From positions 558,001 to 622,000 of the forward strand of contig NZ_JABWGO010000002.1 in the NCBI RefSeq assembly GCF_013363995.1: DNA of 64,000 bases, given 5' to 3'. Position 1 is the first letter of the stretch, and the number at the start of each line of letters is the position of its first letter. Below are positions 57,652-64,000 of this stretch, piece by piece. The notes beneath the pieces are model-generated. The model had not been told where the DNA came from and did not search any database. It saw nothing but the letters and a program-made list of their open reading frames with translations. Origin of the DNA: Nonomuraea rhodomycinica (GTDB lineage: Bacteria; Actinomycetota; Actinomycetes; Streptosporangiales; Streptosporangiaceae). The position numbers and the translations under genes were made by a program.

Positions 57652-58179
57652 CAGGACCGCCGAGACCGCCTCCTCCGCGAACCCGCCGGTCACCGGCTGC
57701 CCCCGGAACACCGCCCGCACCCACACCGCCCCGGCCAGCAGGTCCACGATCAGCATCGGGTCGGCCGCCCCGCCGAGCTCGCCCCGCCGTACCGCCCGCT
57801 CGAACACCGCCCGCTCCCGCGCGAACCGGTCGGCGAAGAAGCGCCGCCCGTCCAGCTCCGGATGCCGTACGGCGGCGCCCAGCGCGGCGAGCGCGATGTC
57901 GCGCGCCGGAGGCCGCGTCAGCAGGCCCGCCATGGCCTCGACCAGCGCCACCAGGTCGCCGCGCAGGCTGCCCGTGTCGGGCGGCTCGAACCCCAGCACG
58001 TCCGCCTCCACCAGCGCCGCCCCGAGCAGCGCCGCCTTCGACGGCCACCAGCGGTAGATCGTCGTCTTGTTCACGCCGGACCGCTCGGCCACGCCCTCGA
58101 CCGTCAGCCCGTCGTAGCCCCGCTCGGCGACCAGCCGCAGCGTCGCGTCGAAGATCTCCTGCTGCTTCCTGGGCGCCAT
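57619..58179 (-). CDS. TetR family transcriptional regulator
   Basis: The 186-residue protein has the HTH at residues 5-52: KQQEIFDATLRLVAERGYDG then LTVEGVAERSGVNKTTIYRW. The ligand domain follows, with a TetR_C-type LAALGAAVRHPELDGRRFFA segment. The LysE-type gene lies just upstream (its stop 4 bp from this start), so the two form an operon, and the regulator may control the exporter. The operator is not obvious. Confidence 0.85.
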   Translation of the reverse strand: MAPRKQQEIFDATLRLVAERGYDGLTVEGVAERSGVNKTTIYRWWPSKAALLGAALVEADVLGFEPPDTGSLRGDLVALVEAMAGLLTRPPARDIALAALGAAVRHPELDGRRFFADRFARERAVFERAVRRGELGGAADPMLIVDLLAGAVWVRAVFRGQPVTGGFAEEAVSAVLDGVTASHAGR

Positions 58180-58183
58180 GCCG

Positions 58184-58801
58184 TCATTTTCTCCCGGTGA
58201 ACGCCGTGACCACGCCCATCCCCAGGTAGACCACGCCGCTGACGTACCGCAGGGTGCGGGCCCGGCGGGCCAGCCGGGCGCCGAGCGCGCCGGCCGTCAG
58301 CGCGTACACGATGTCCGACAGCAGGCCGAACGCCAGCAGCGTCACCCCGAGCACCACGATCTGCAGCGCCGGCGAGCCCGCGCGCTGGTCCACGAACTGC
58401 GGCAGCAGCGCCAGGAAGAACAGCGTGACCTTGGGGTTGAGCACGTTGACCACTACCCCTTCGAGGAACACCTTGGGCAGCGGCTGCGGGCGCAGCGCCC
58501 GGCCGGCCGCCTCCTCCTTCGAGGTGAGCGCGCGGACGCCGAGGTAGACCAGGTACGCGACGCCGGCCCACTTCACGATGCCGAACAGCGTCGCCGACTT
58601 CGTGATCAAGTACGACAGACCGGCCGCCGCGGCGGCGATGTGCACGAGCGTGCCGGTCTCCACGCCGAACGCGCTGGCCAGGGCCGCGCCCCTGCCCTGG
58701 GCGAGGCCGCGGGCGGCGATGTAGAGGTGGTTGGGGCCGGGGATGACCACGAGGGCCAGGCAGGCACCGGCGAAGAACACGTATGTCGACCAACTGATCA
58801 C
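58184..58801 (-). CDS. LysE family amino-acid/metabolite exporter
   Basis: The 205-residue membrane protein has six helices and the signature VVIPGPNHLYIAARGLAQGR (about residues 19-38), ETGTLVHIAAAAAGLSYLI (about 48-66) and GVVVNVLNPKVTLFFLALLP (about 115-134). It resembles the LysE protein at 19104-19739. The pair with a TetR gene suggests export in response to a solute or toxic amino acid. The substrate is unknown. Confidence 0.85.
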   Translation of the reverse strand: MISWSTYVFFAGACLALVVIPGPNHLYIAARGLAQGRGAALASAFGVETGTLVHIAAAAAGLSYLITKSATLFGIVKWAGVAYLVYLGVRALTSKEEAAGRALRPQPLPKVFLEGVVVNVLNPKVTLFFLALLPQFVDQRAGSPALQIVVLGVTLLAFGLLSDIVYALTAGALGARLARRARTLRYVSGVVYLGMGVVTAFTGRK

Positions 58802-58904
58802 GAAATATCAGCGTAGAGATGGCCCTTTTCCGTTATGAAGACCAATGACGGGCGGCAGGAACGGGCCAATGGGTTGTCGGCGGGTCGTGGCATAGTTGCT
58901 CCAC

Positions 58905-61670
58905 GTGAAGGGTCTCCTGGTGGGTCGCCGCGCCGAGCTGACGCGGCTCGTCGGCGTGCTGCAGTCCGCCGCGACCGGCACCGCCGGCGTCGCGCTGGTC
59001 GGCGGCGACGCGGGCATCGGCAAGACGCGCCTGGTGACCGAGCTGGTGGCCGAGGCGCGCGAGCGCGGCTTCCACGTGCTGTCCGGGCAGTGCGCCGAGC
59101 TCGGCGACGCCCTGCCGTACCTCCCGCTCGCCGACGCCCTGCGCGGCGCCGAGCCCGCGGTGCGCGAGGCCGCCGCCGCCCACCCCCTGCTCGGCCAGTT
59201 GCTGCCCGGCGTCGAGAGCGCCCCGTCGGCCGGCCTGACGCAGCAGCGGCTGTTCGGGTCGCTGCTGGGGCTGCTGGCCGGCATCCAGCCCGTGCTGTTC
59301 GTCATCGAGGACCTGCACTGGGCCGACCGCTCCACCCGCGACCTGCTGGTGTTCCTCAGCCGCATGGTGCAGACCGAGCGGGTCTGCGTGGTCGGCACCT
59401 ACCGCACCGACGACCTCCACCGGCGCCACCCGCTGCGGTCCGTGCTGGCCGAGCTCAAGCGGCTGCCCACGGTGACGGCGGTCGAGCTCGGGCCGCTCGA
59501 CACGGGCGCCATGTCCGACTACGTCACCACCATGGGCCGGGTCGACGCGCAGGAGCTCGGCATGATCGTCACCCGCGCCGACGGCAACCCGTTCTACGCC
59601 GAGGAGCTCTTCGCCGCCATGTCCGAGGGCGACAGCCTGCCCGATGGCCTGGCCAGTCTGCTCATGTCGCGGGTCGAGGTGCTGTCCGAGCCGGGCCAGA
59701 GAGTGCTGCGTGCCGCCGCCGTGGCCGGGCGGCGGGTCGAGGACGAGCTGCTGCGCGAGGTCTCCGGGCTGCCGCTCGCCGACTTCGAGGAGGCCGTGCG
59801 CGAGATCGTCTCGCGCGGGCTGCTCCGCGTCGACGGCTACGGCTACGCCTTCCGCCACGCCCTCCTCCAGGAGGCCGTCTACACCGACCTGCTGCCGGGC
59901 GAGCGCACCCGGCTGCACACCGCGTTCGCGCGGCTGCTCACCTCGCCCGCCGAGCTGGCCCACCACCACCTGGCCGGCCACGACCTGGCCGGAGCCCTGG
60001 CCGCCTCCGCCGAGGCCGGCCGGCTGGCCGAGCGGGTCGGCGCGCCGGCCGAGGCGCACCAGCACTACGACCAGGCCCTGTCCCTCTGGGAACGGGTGCC
60101 CGACGCCGAGGCGCTGGCCGGCGAGAGCCGGGTGTCGCTGGCCTTCCGCAGCGCCGTCATGGCCGCCGACAGCGGCGACAACCACCGGGCCGTCGCCCAG
60201 CTCCGCGCCCTGCCGCCCACCTCCGAGGTCTGCGAGCGGCTGGCCTACTACCTGTTCGAGATGGACGACCAGGACGGCGCCATCGCCGCGGCCGAGCAGG
60301 CCGTCGCCATGGCCCCCGACGACGCCTGCCGGGCCCGCGCCCTGGCCACCCTCGCCCGCACGCTCACCTGGGGCTCCCGCCACGCCGAGAGCCAGGGGCT
60401 CGCGCTGCGCGCCATGGAGGTCGCCCGCGCCGCCGGGGCGCGCGACGCGGAGGTCAGCGCGCTGCTCACGCTCGCCCTGCACGCCGAGCTCCAGGGCGAC
60501 ATCGACAAGGCCCACGACCTCGTCACCGTCGCCTCCTCCGAGGGCACCGGCGACCTCGCCATGGACCTGCGCGCCCGCTTCCACCACGCCCGCATCCACT
60601 ACGAGACCGGCTACCTCGCCTACGCGGCCACGGCCGCCGACGAGGGCATCCGGGTGGCGTCCGAGACGGGCCTCACCTGGAGCACCTACGGCACCGACAT
60701 GCGGTTCCTGCGCTTCCTCATCCACTACGTCGCGGGGGAGTGGGACCAGGCCGAGACCATGGCCGCCTCCTTCGGCTCCCGGGTCGGCACGGCGCCGGAG
60801 GCGACCCTGTCGTCGTTCGCGCTGTTCCTGGAGGTGGCGCGCGGGCTGCCGGCCGTGGAGAGCAGGCTCGGGTGGCTGCGGCCGTTCTGGTCCGACGGGC
60901 TCGTCGCGTACATCGCGCGCGGGCTCGCCGCCGAGCACGCGCTCTGGCAGGGCGACCCCGGGCTCGCCCTCACCCACGTACGCGCCCTGCTCGACATGCT
61001 CCAGCCCGGCGACCCCGCCGTCCTGCGCATCGCCGCCATCGGCCTGTGGGCGCTCGGCGACCTCGGCGTCGTCGAGGACGCCGACGAGATGGTCGAGCAG
61101 GCCCGCTTCGCCGTCACCTCCGGCCCGGTCGGCCAGCGCGGCCCCATGGGCCTGGAGGGGCGCGCGTGGGCGTTGCGCGCCGAGGCCGAGTGGCACCGCG
61201 TGCACGGCCGGCTCGACCCGGAGCTGTGGCGGCGGGTGGTGGAGGCGTTCGACTACGGCTTCGTCTACGAGACGGCCCGCGCCCGCTGGCGCCTGGCCGA
61301 GGCGCTGCTCGCCGCCGGTGACCGGGACGCCGCCCAGACGGAGTGGGCGCTGGCCCACGAGGCCGCCACCACGCTCGGCGCCGCCCCCCTGTCACGTGCG
61401 CTGGCCGACTTCGGCAAGAGGGCCCGCCTCACCGCGGCCAACGGGGCCCGGCCGGCGGCCCCGGAGTCGTTCAACGGCGGGCTGACGGCCCGGGAGCTGG
61501 AAGTGCTCGCACTCGTCGCCGAGGGCCTCACGAACAGGGAGATCGCCGAGCGGCTGTTCATCGCCCAGAAGACGGTGAGCGTCCACGTCTCCAACATCCT
61601 GGGCAAGCTCGACGTCTCCACCCGCACCCAGGCGGCCGCCACGGCCCGCACCCACGGCCTGCTGAGCTAG
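58905..61670 (+). CDS. Large AAA/LuxR transcriptional regulator (LAL/MalT-like)
   Basis: The 921-residue protein from GTG 58905 (TTG 58896 is the longer option) has a Walker A VALVGGDAGIGKTRLVTELV (about residues 30-49) and Walker B VLFVIEDLHWADRSTRDLLV (about 127-146). A long TPR-like middle (about 330-830) follows, then a C-terminal LuxR HTH at about 860-915 with LTARELEVLALVAEGLTNRE and IAERLFIAQKTVSVHVS. LAL proteins activate antibiotic or catabolic clusters after ATP- and ligand-dependent assembly. No target cluster is adjacent; the nearest are the exporter pair and lone receiver. CATAGT about 10 nt upstream suggests a leaderless start. Confidence 0.9.
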   Translation: MKGLLVGRRAELTRLVGVLQSAATGTAGVALVGGDAGIGKTRLVTELVAEARERGFHVLSGQCAELGDALPYLPLADALRGAEPAVREAAAAHPLLGQLLPGVESAPSAGLTQQRLFGSLLGLLAGIQPVLFVIEDLHWADRSTRDLLVFLSRMVQTERVCVVGTYRTDDLHRRHPLRSVLAELKRLPTVTAVELGPLDTGAMSDYVTTMGRVDAQELGMIVTRADGNPFYAEELFAAMSEGDSLPDGLASLLMSRVEVLSEPGQRVLRAAAVAGRRVEDELLREVSGLPLADFEEAVREIVSRGLLRVDGYGYAFRHALLQEAVYTDLLPGERTRLHTAFARLLTSPAELAHHHLAGHDLAGALAASAEAGRLAERVGAPAEAHQHYDQALSLWERVPDAEALAGESRVSLAFRSAVMAADSGDNHRAVAQLRALPPTSEVCERLAYYLFEMDDQDGAIAAAEQAVAMAPDDACRARALATLARTLTWGSRHAESQGLALRAMEVARAAGARDAEVSALLTLALHAELQGDIDKAHDLVTVASSEGTGDLAMDLRARFHHARIHYETGYLAYAATAADEGIRVASETGLTWSTYGTDMRFLRFLIHYVAGEWDQAETMAASFGSRVGTAPEATLSSFALFLEVARGLPAVESRLGWLRPFWSDGLVAYIARGLAAEHALWQGDPGLALTHVRALLDMLQPGDPAVLRIAAIGLWALGDLGVVEDADEMVEQARFAVTSGPVGQRGPMGLEGRAWALRAEAEWHRVHGRLDPELWRRVVEAFDYGFVYETARARWRLAEALLAAGDRDAAQTEWALAHEAATTLGAAPLSRALADFGKRARLTAANGARPAAPESFNGGLTARELEVLALVAEGLTNREIAERLFIAQKTVSVHVSNILGKLDVSTRTQAAATARTHGLLS

Positions 61671-61737
61671 CCTCCGGCCCGCGGCCGGCCGACCGACCAC
61701 AGGCCGGCAGCCCGTACGGCTCGCTGTGTGGGCCGGT

Positions 61738-62124
61738 TCAGCTCCTGGCCAGGGCCGCGAGGTCGCGCACCACCTGGATCAGCTCGGCGGGGTCGAACGG
61801 CTTGGTGAGGTAGGCGTCCACCCCGATGTTCATGCCGCGCCGCTTGTCGTCGTCCTGCGCCCGCGCGGTGATGAGCACCACCTTGATGTGGCTGGTCGCC
61901 TCGTCCGCCCGCAACCGCTCAGCCGTCACCCACCCGTCGAGGTACGGCATCATCACGTCCAGCGTGATCACGTCGGGCATGACGTCGTGCACCCGCTCCA
62001 GGCAGTCCTGCCCATCGGTGGCGGTCGACACCTCGAACCCCTCCAGGCTCAGGTTGACCGCGATGAGCTGACGGATGACCTCGTCGTCGTCGACGACCAG
62101 CACTCTCCCAAGAACCTCACCCAC
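61738..62124 (-). CDS. Stand-alone receiver-domain response regulator
   Basis: The 128-residue protein is a complete receiver domain only: VLVVDDDEVIRQLI (acidic pair near residue 13), phospho-acceptor Asp in PDVITLDVMMPYLDG (near 56), Thr in VVLITARA and Lys in VDAYLTKPFDP (near 108). There is no output domain or neighbour kinase. It may be a phosphotransfer element for an unlinked kinase, or act by protein contact, like CheY or Spo0F. Confidence 0.9.
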   Translation of the reverse strand: MGEVLGRVLVVDDDEVIRQLIAVNLSLEGFEVSTATDGQDCLERVHDVMPDVITLDVMMPYLDGWVTAERLRADEATSHIKVVLITARAQDDDKRRGMNIGVDAYLTKPFDPAELIQVVRDLAALARS

Positions 62125-62240
62125 GGCGGCAAAGCTACTCGTAGTGGCGCCGTCACGTGCGGTTTTCCAGCGATGTGTGATCGGAGGTTTATCGTGGTGC
62201 GGAGTGGTCCCCGAATACTGGTAGCCTTGTCACACGTTCG

Positions 62241-62312
62241 GCCCCCTTAGCTCAGGGGATAGAGCACCGGCCTCCGGAGCCGGGTGCGCAGGTTCGAATC
62301 CTGCAGGGGGCA
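62241..62312 (+). tRNA. tRNA-Arg (anticodon CCG)
   Basis: Acceptor GCCCCCT pairs with AGGGGGC at 62305-62311. D-arm GCTC/GAGC, anticodon stem CCGGC/GCCGG with loop CTCCGGA (anticodon CCG), and T-arm GCAGG-TTCGAAT-CCTGC are all intact. CCA is not encoded. It reads the CGG Arg codon. Confidence 0.95.
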
Positions 62313-62360
62313 CACGATCTTGATCAGCGGTTCCGGCCGCTGACCAGGGCGAACGACACA

Positions 62361-62402
62361 AGAACGGGCGGGCCTTCAGTCTCATGGAGACCCGCCCGTT
62401 CT
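62361..62402 (+). terminator. Strong hairpin downstream of tRNA-Arg
   Basis: AGAACGGGCGGG (62361-62372) and CCCGCCCGTTCT (62391-62402) form a perfect 12-bp stem around an 18-nt loop. The loop has its own TCTC/GAGA pairing. This is a likely terminator for the tRNA transcript. Confidence 0.7.
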
Positions 62403-62601
62403 CGTTGGCGCTCACTGCTCGTGGACCAGTTGTGGACCACGAGAGCTCCGTCCAAGCATTGAACGACGAGGCGCCACTTCATCTCCCCGGCGTCCGATCG
62501 AGATCGGCGTGAGTCAGCAGGTCAGCCGTATCAACCAGATGCATTGAACAGTCGGCGAGGCCGATCGCCCAAGCGAGGTAAGGCAGAGCGAACAGCCCCT
62601 C

Positions 62602-63074
62602 GTTGCGATCCTCGGTCGCCTCGGAGGGCGACCGCCACATGATCGAGCGGAGTGGTGCGGGGATGCTGCCGTGGTTGCGATCCTCGGTCGCCCCGGAGGG
62701 CGACCGCCACACGGCGACACCGACCTGTCGTGGGACACCTGGCCGTTGCGATCCTCGGTCGCCCCGGAGGGCGACCGCCACTCACTGCGGTCAGTACGAG
62801 CACGGCCGCGGCCATGAGGTTGCGATCCTCGGTCGCCCCGGAGGGCGACCGCCACCTTGCGGAACCCGGCCGCGAACCCCGACGACTCGGTGTTGCGATC
62901 CTCGGTCGCCCCGGAGGGCGACCGCCACCTGCGTCCTAAGCGTCCGGAAGTCAAGCGCTACACGCTGTTGCGATCCTCGGTCGCCCCGGAGGGCGACCGC
63001 CACCAGGTATGCCGGGCCAGACGACCCCCTGAACGGAGTTGCGATCCTCGGTCGCCCCGGAGGGCGACCGCCAC
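62602..63074 (-). CRISPR. CRISPR array, 7 repeats of 37 nt and 6 spacers of 34-38 nt
   Basis: Repeats start at 62602, 62674, 62745, 62819, 62892, 62967 and 63038 and run 37 nt each, beginning GTTGCGATCC and ending GACCGCCAC on the plus strand. All match except the leftmost, which has one change in the loop region. Spacers are 35, 34, 37, 36, 38 and 34 nt. Each repeat holds a stem CGGTCGCCC/GGGCGACCG with a 4-nt loop. Read on the minus strand the repeat starts GTGGCGG and ends ATCGCAAC, the usual 3'-handle polarity. The degenerate left repeat marks the trailer, so transcription should run right to left from a leader near 63075. Confidence 0.97.
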
Positions 63075-63447
63075 GCATCTGAGTAGGCAATATGCTCCCT
63101 CGACACCGACAGGACGACTTGCGAATTCACGCATTAAGGAACATCGCGGGCGATAACTCCTTGGGAACCTACCGCGTGTCGCGTGAGCACTCCAGGTTCC
63201 GAAGCACGGGCACGGCAAGCACAACAAGCGTAAGGCTATGCCGGGAGTGCGCCCGGATCGAGCAGCTCCCTAGGGATCTTGATCATGATTTGTATGCGGA
63301 CGTAGGTCGTCTGGCTGAGACGGCCACCCTGTCCGAGATAAAGCGATCGATGTTGTTGAGCGCCGATTTGGTGGAACCCCGCGAAAACTGTCGGTGGCAT
63401 CTCCTAAAGTTCAGCTCTCGCAGGGATCCTCCGATCAAGGGGTGTGC
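63075..63447 (-). promoter_or_regulatory. Probable CRISPR leader and divergent cas3 promoter region
   Basis: This 373-bp gap between the array and cas3 has clearly lower GC than the rest of the window. It contains no convincing gene; a reading frame at 63092-63607 runs on through the cas3 start in another frame. Array polarity places the leader here, immediately right of the last repeat. A divergent promoter for cas3 is also expected. Confidence 0.55.
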
Positions 63448-64000
63448 GTGGTCGACCGCTTGTGGGCGCATAGTGCCCGGGACGGCGACAGGCTTCGCCA
63501 TGGTCTCGCCGACCATTTGCGCGGAACATCGTGGCGCGCAAGCGCCTTCGGCGAGGTCTTCGGCGCGGGCCCGCTCGCTGCTCATTGCGGTCTGTTGCAC
63601 GATGTAGGGAAAGGCTCCTGCCAGTGGCAGCGCGGCCCGATCAATGCGGAGCGCCTGGGTGGCCGGGTGGGCATCCCGCACAAGCATGCGGGTACTTGGC
63701 TGCTGGACCAGCACGGCCTGGGCATCATGTCCGCCGTGGTGTTCGGTCATCACGGAGGGCTGCCGGACGCGACGCGACTCAAGAAGGAGCTGCGCTTCGC
63801 GGACACCGATCCGCTGGTCGCCGAGGCAATTCGGCGGGTCGGAGAAGCCGTTCCGGAGATTCATCCATCGGAACCGATCGCACCACCCACCTGGCTGACC
63901 GAGGCAGCGGATGCTGACCCTTATGCCTTGGATCTCCTGGTTCGCATGGTCTACAGCACCGTGGTTGATGCGGACTTTTTGGACACCGAGCAGCATTTCG
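63448..64000 (+). CDS. cas3: CRISPR-associated Cas3, N-terminal HD nuclease domain (3' end outside window)
   Basis: The frame is open from GTG 63448, five bases after AAGGGG, to the window edge (184 codons seen). It has the HD-domain order of Cas3: WAHSA (about residue 6), CGLLHDVGKGS (about 51-61, the HD pair), PHKHAGTWLL (about 83-92), FGHHGGLPD (about 107-115) and VVDADFLDTE (about 172-181). HD domains of this type degrade ssDNA with divalent metal. The helicase part should follow to the right. This identifies a type I system; the subtype needs the next genes. Codon use is less GC-rich than most genes here. Confidence 0.93.
   Translation, partial: MVDRLWAHSARDGDRLRHGLADHLRGTSWRASAFGEVFGAGPLAAHCGLLHDVGKGSCQWQRGPINAERLGGRVGIPHKHAGTWLLDQHGLGIMSAVVFGHHGGLPDATRLKKELRFADTDPLVAEAIRRVGEAVPEIHPSEPIAPPTWLTEAADADPYALDLLVRMVYSTVVDADFLDTEQHF

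Noticed and set aside
58874..58896. Candidate -35/-10 promoter TTGTCG...CATAGT before the large LuxR gene
   Set aside because: The 11-bp spacing is too short for a sigma-70 promoter; only the -10-like CATAGT is mentioned with the gene.
62479..62781. 100-codon minus-strand frame ending left of the CRISPR array
   Set aside because: Most of it is translated repeat sequence. The last 40 residues look somewhat protein-like and could be a gene remnant, but there is too little to support it.
62602..63074. Short reading frames across the repeats (for example 62514-62954 and 62857-63156)
   Set aside because: They translate the repeat itself, giving periodic VAVALRGDRGSQ or RSSVAPEGDRH peptides typical of misread CRISPR arrays.
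63092..63607. 171-codon plus-strand frame between the CRISPR array and cas3
   Set aside because: It runs into the cas3 start in another frame and has no recognisable fold. The region is better explained as leader DNA.

Overview
The window is about 72% GC DNA with actinobacterial gene style throughout: GTG starts, 4-bp ATGA/GTGA overlaps, GC-rich third positions and terminators without U-tracts. Gene content (an AftD-like arabinofuranosyltransferase locus, sterol catabolism genes, many TetR, LuxR and two-component regulators) suggests a filamentous actinomycete, perhaps Streptosporangiaceae such as Nonomuraea. The genus is an inference.

Layout. 1-10.4 kb is a cell-envelope locus: the end of a polytopic membrane protein, a DUF2613 peptide, GT2 and GT4 glycosyltransferases, an AftD-like GT-C enzyme, an OafA-type acyltransferase, a SAM methyltransferase and a DUF3068 protein. 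From memory this gene set resembles M. tuberculosis Rv0224c-Rv0228 plus Rv0236c/Rv0236A. 10.5-19.1 kb looks like a sterol side-chain module: an NMO-type flavoprotein, a crotonase (EchA19-like), two acyl-CoA ligases (one FadD19-like), a two-domain DUF35 protein and two SCP-x-type thiolases or aldolases (Ltp4- and Ltp3-like). Its promoters carry matches to the KstR and KstR2 operator consensus. 19.1-31.2 kb holds single genes: a LysE exporter, a LysR/cupin pair, a hydrolase, a DinB protein, a TetR and its neighbour, an HTH protein with a promoter-operator, decayed gene remnants, a multicopper oxidase with a membrane partner, a broken VapBC pair and an M20 peptidase. 31.4-34 kb holds a class III aminotransferase and alanine dehydrogenase. 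34-45.4 kb holds a Sel1-repeat protein, a TauE/SafE protein with a C-terminal cupredoxin-like tail, a TetR-controlled membrane gene pair, a NarL-type two-component system, gamma-glutamyltransferase and a Baeyer-Villiger-type monooxygenase. 45.5-52 kb holds SURF1, DUF3817, a pseudokinase and an OmpR/kinase pair in which the kinase is fused in frame to a DUF4153/4173-type membrane protein. 52.8-57.5 kb has a 70-71-bp tandem array, then a D-amino-acid operon (D-aminoacylase, DSD1-type PLP enzyme, RidA, an unknown protein). 57.6-62.1 kb holds a TetR, a second LysE, a large LuxR regulator and a lone receiver protein.

The right end differs. After tRNA-Arg(CCG) and a strong hairpin there is a 7-repeat CRISPR array with 37-nt repeats, a lower-GC stretch that is probably its leader, and the start of a divergent cas3 gene cut by the window edge. 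Repeat polarity suggests the array is transcribed leftward, away from cas3.

Functions come from motif recognition and remembered families; no search was run. Boundaries without a stated ribosome-binding argument are best guesses. The strongest leads are the sterol module with its dual operator set, the kinase-membrane protein fusion with an internal start site, the D-amino-acid operon with its unassigned fourth gene, and the CRISPR/cas3 edge.
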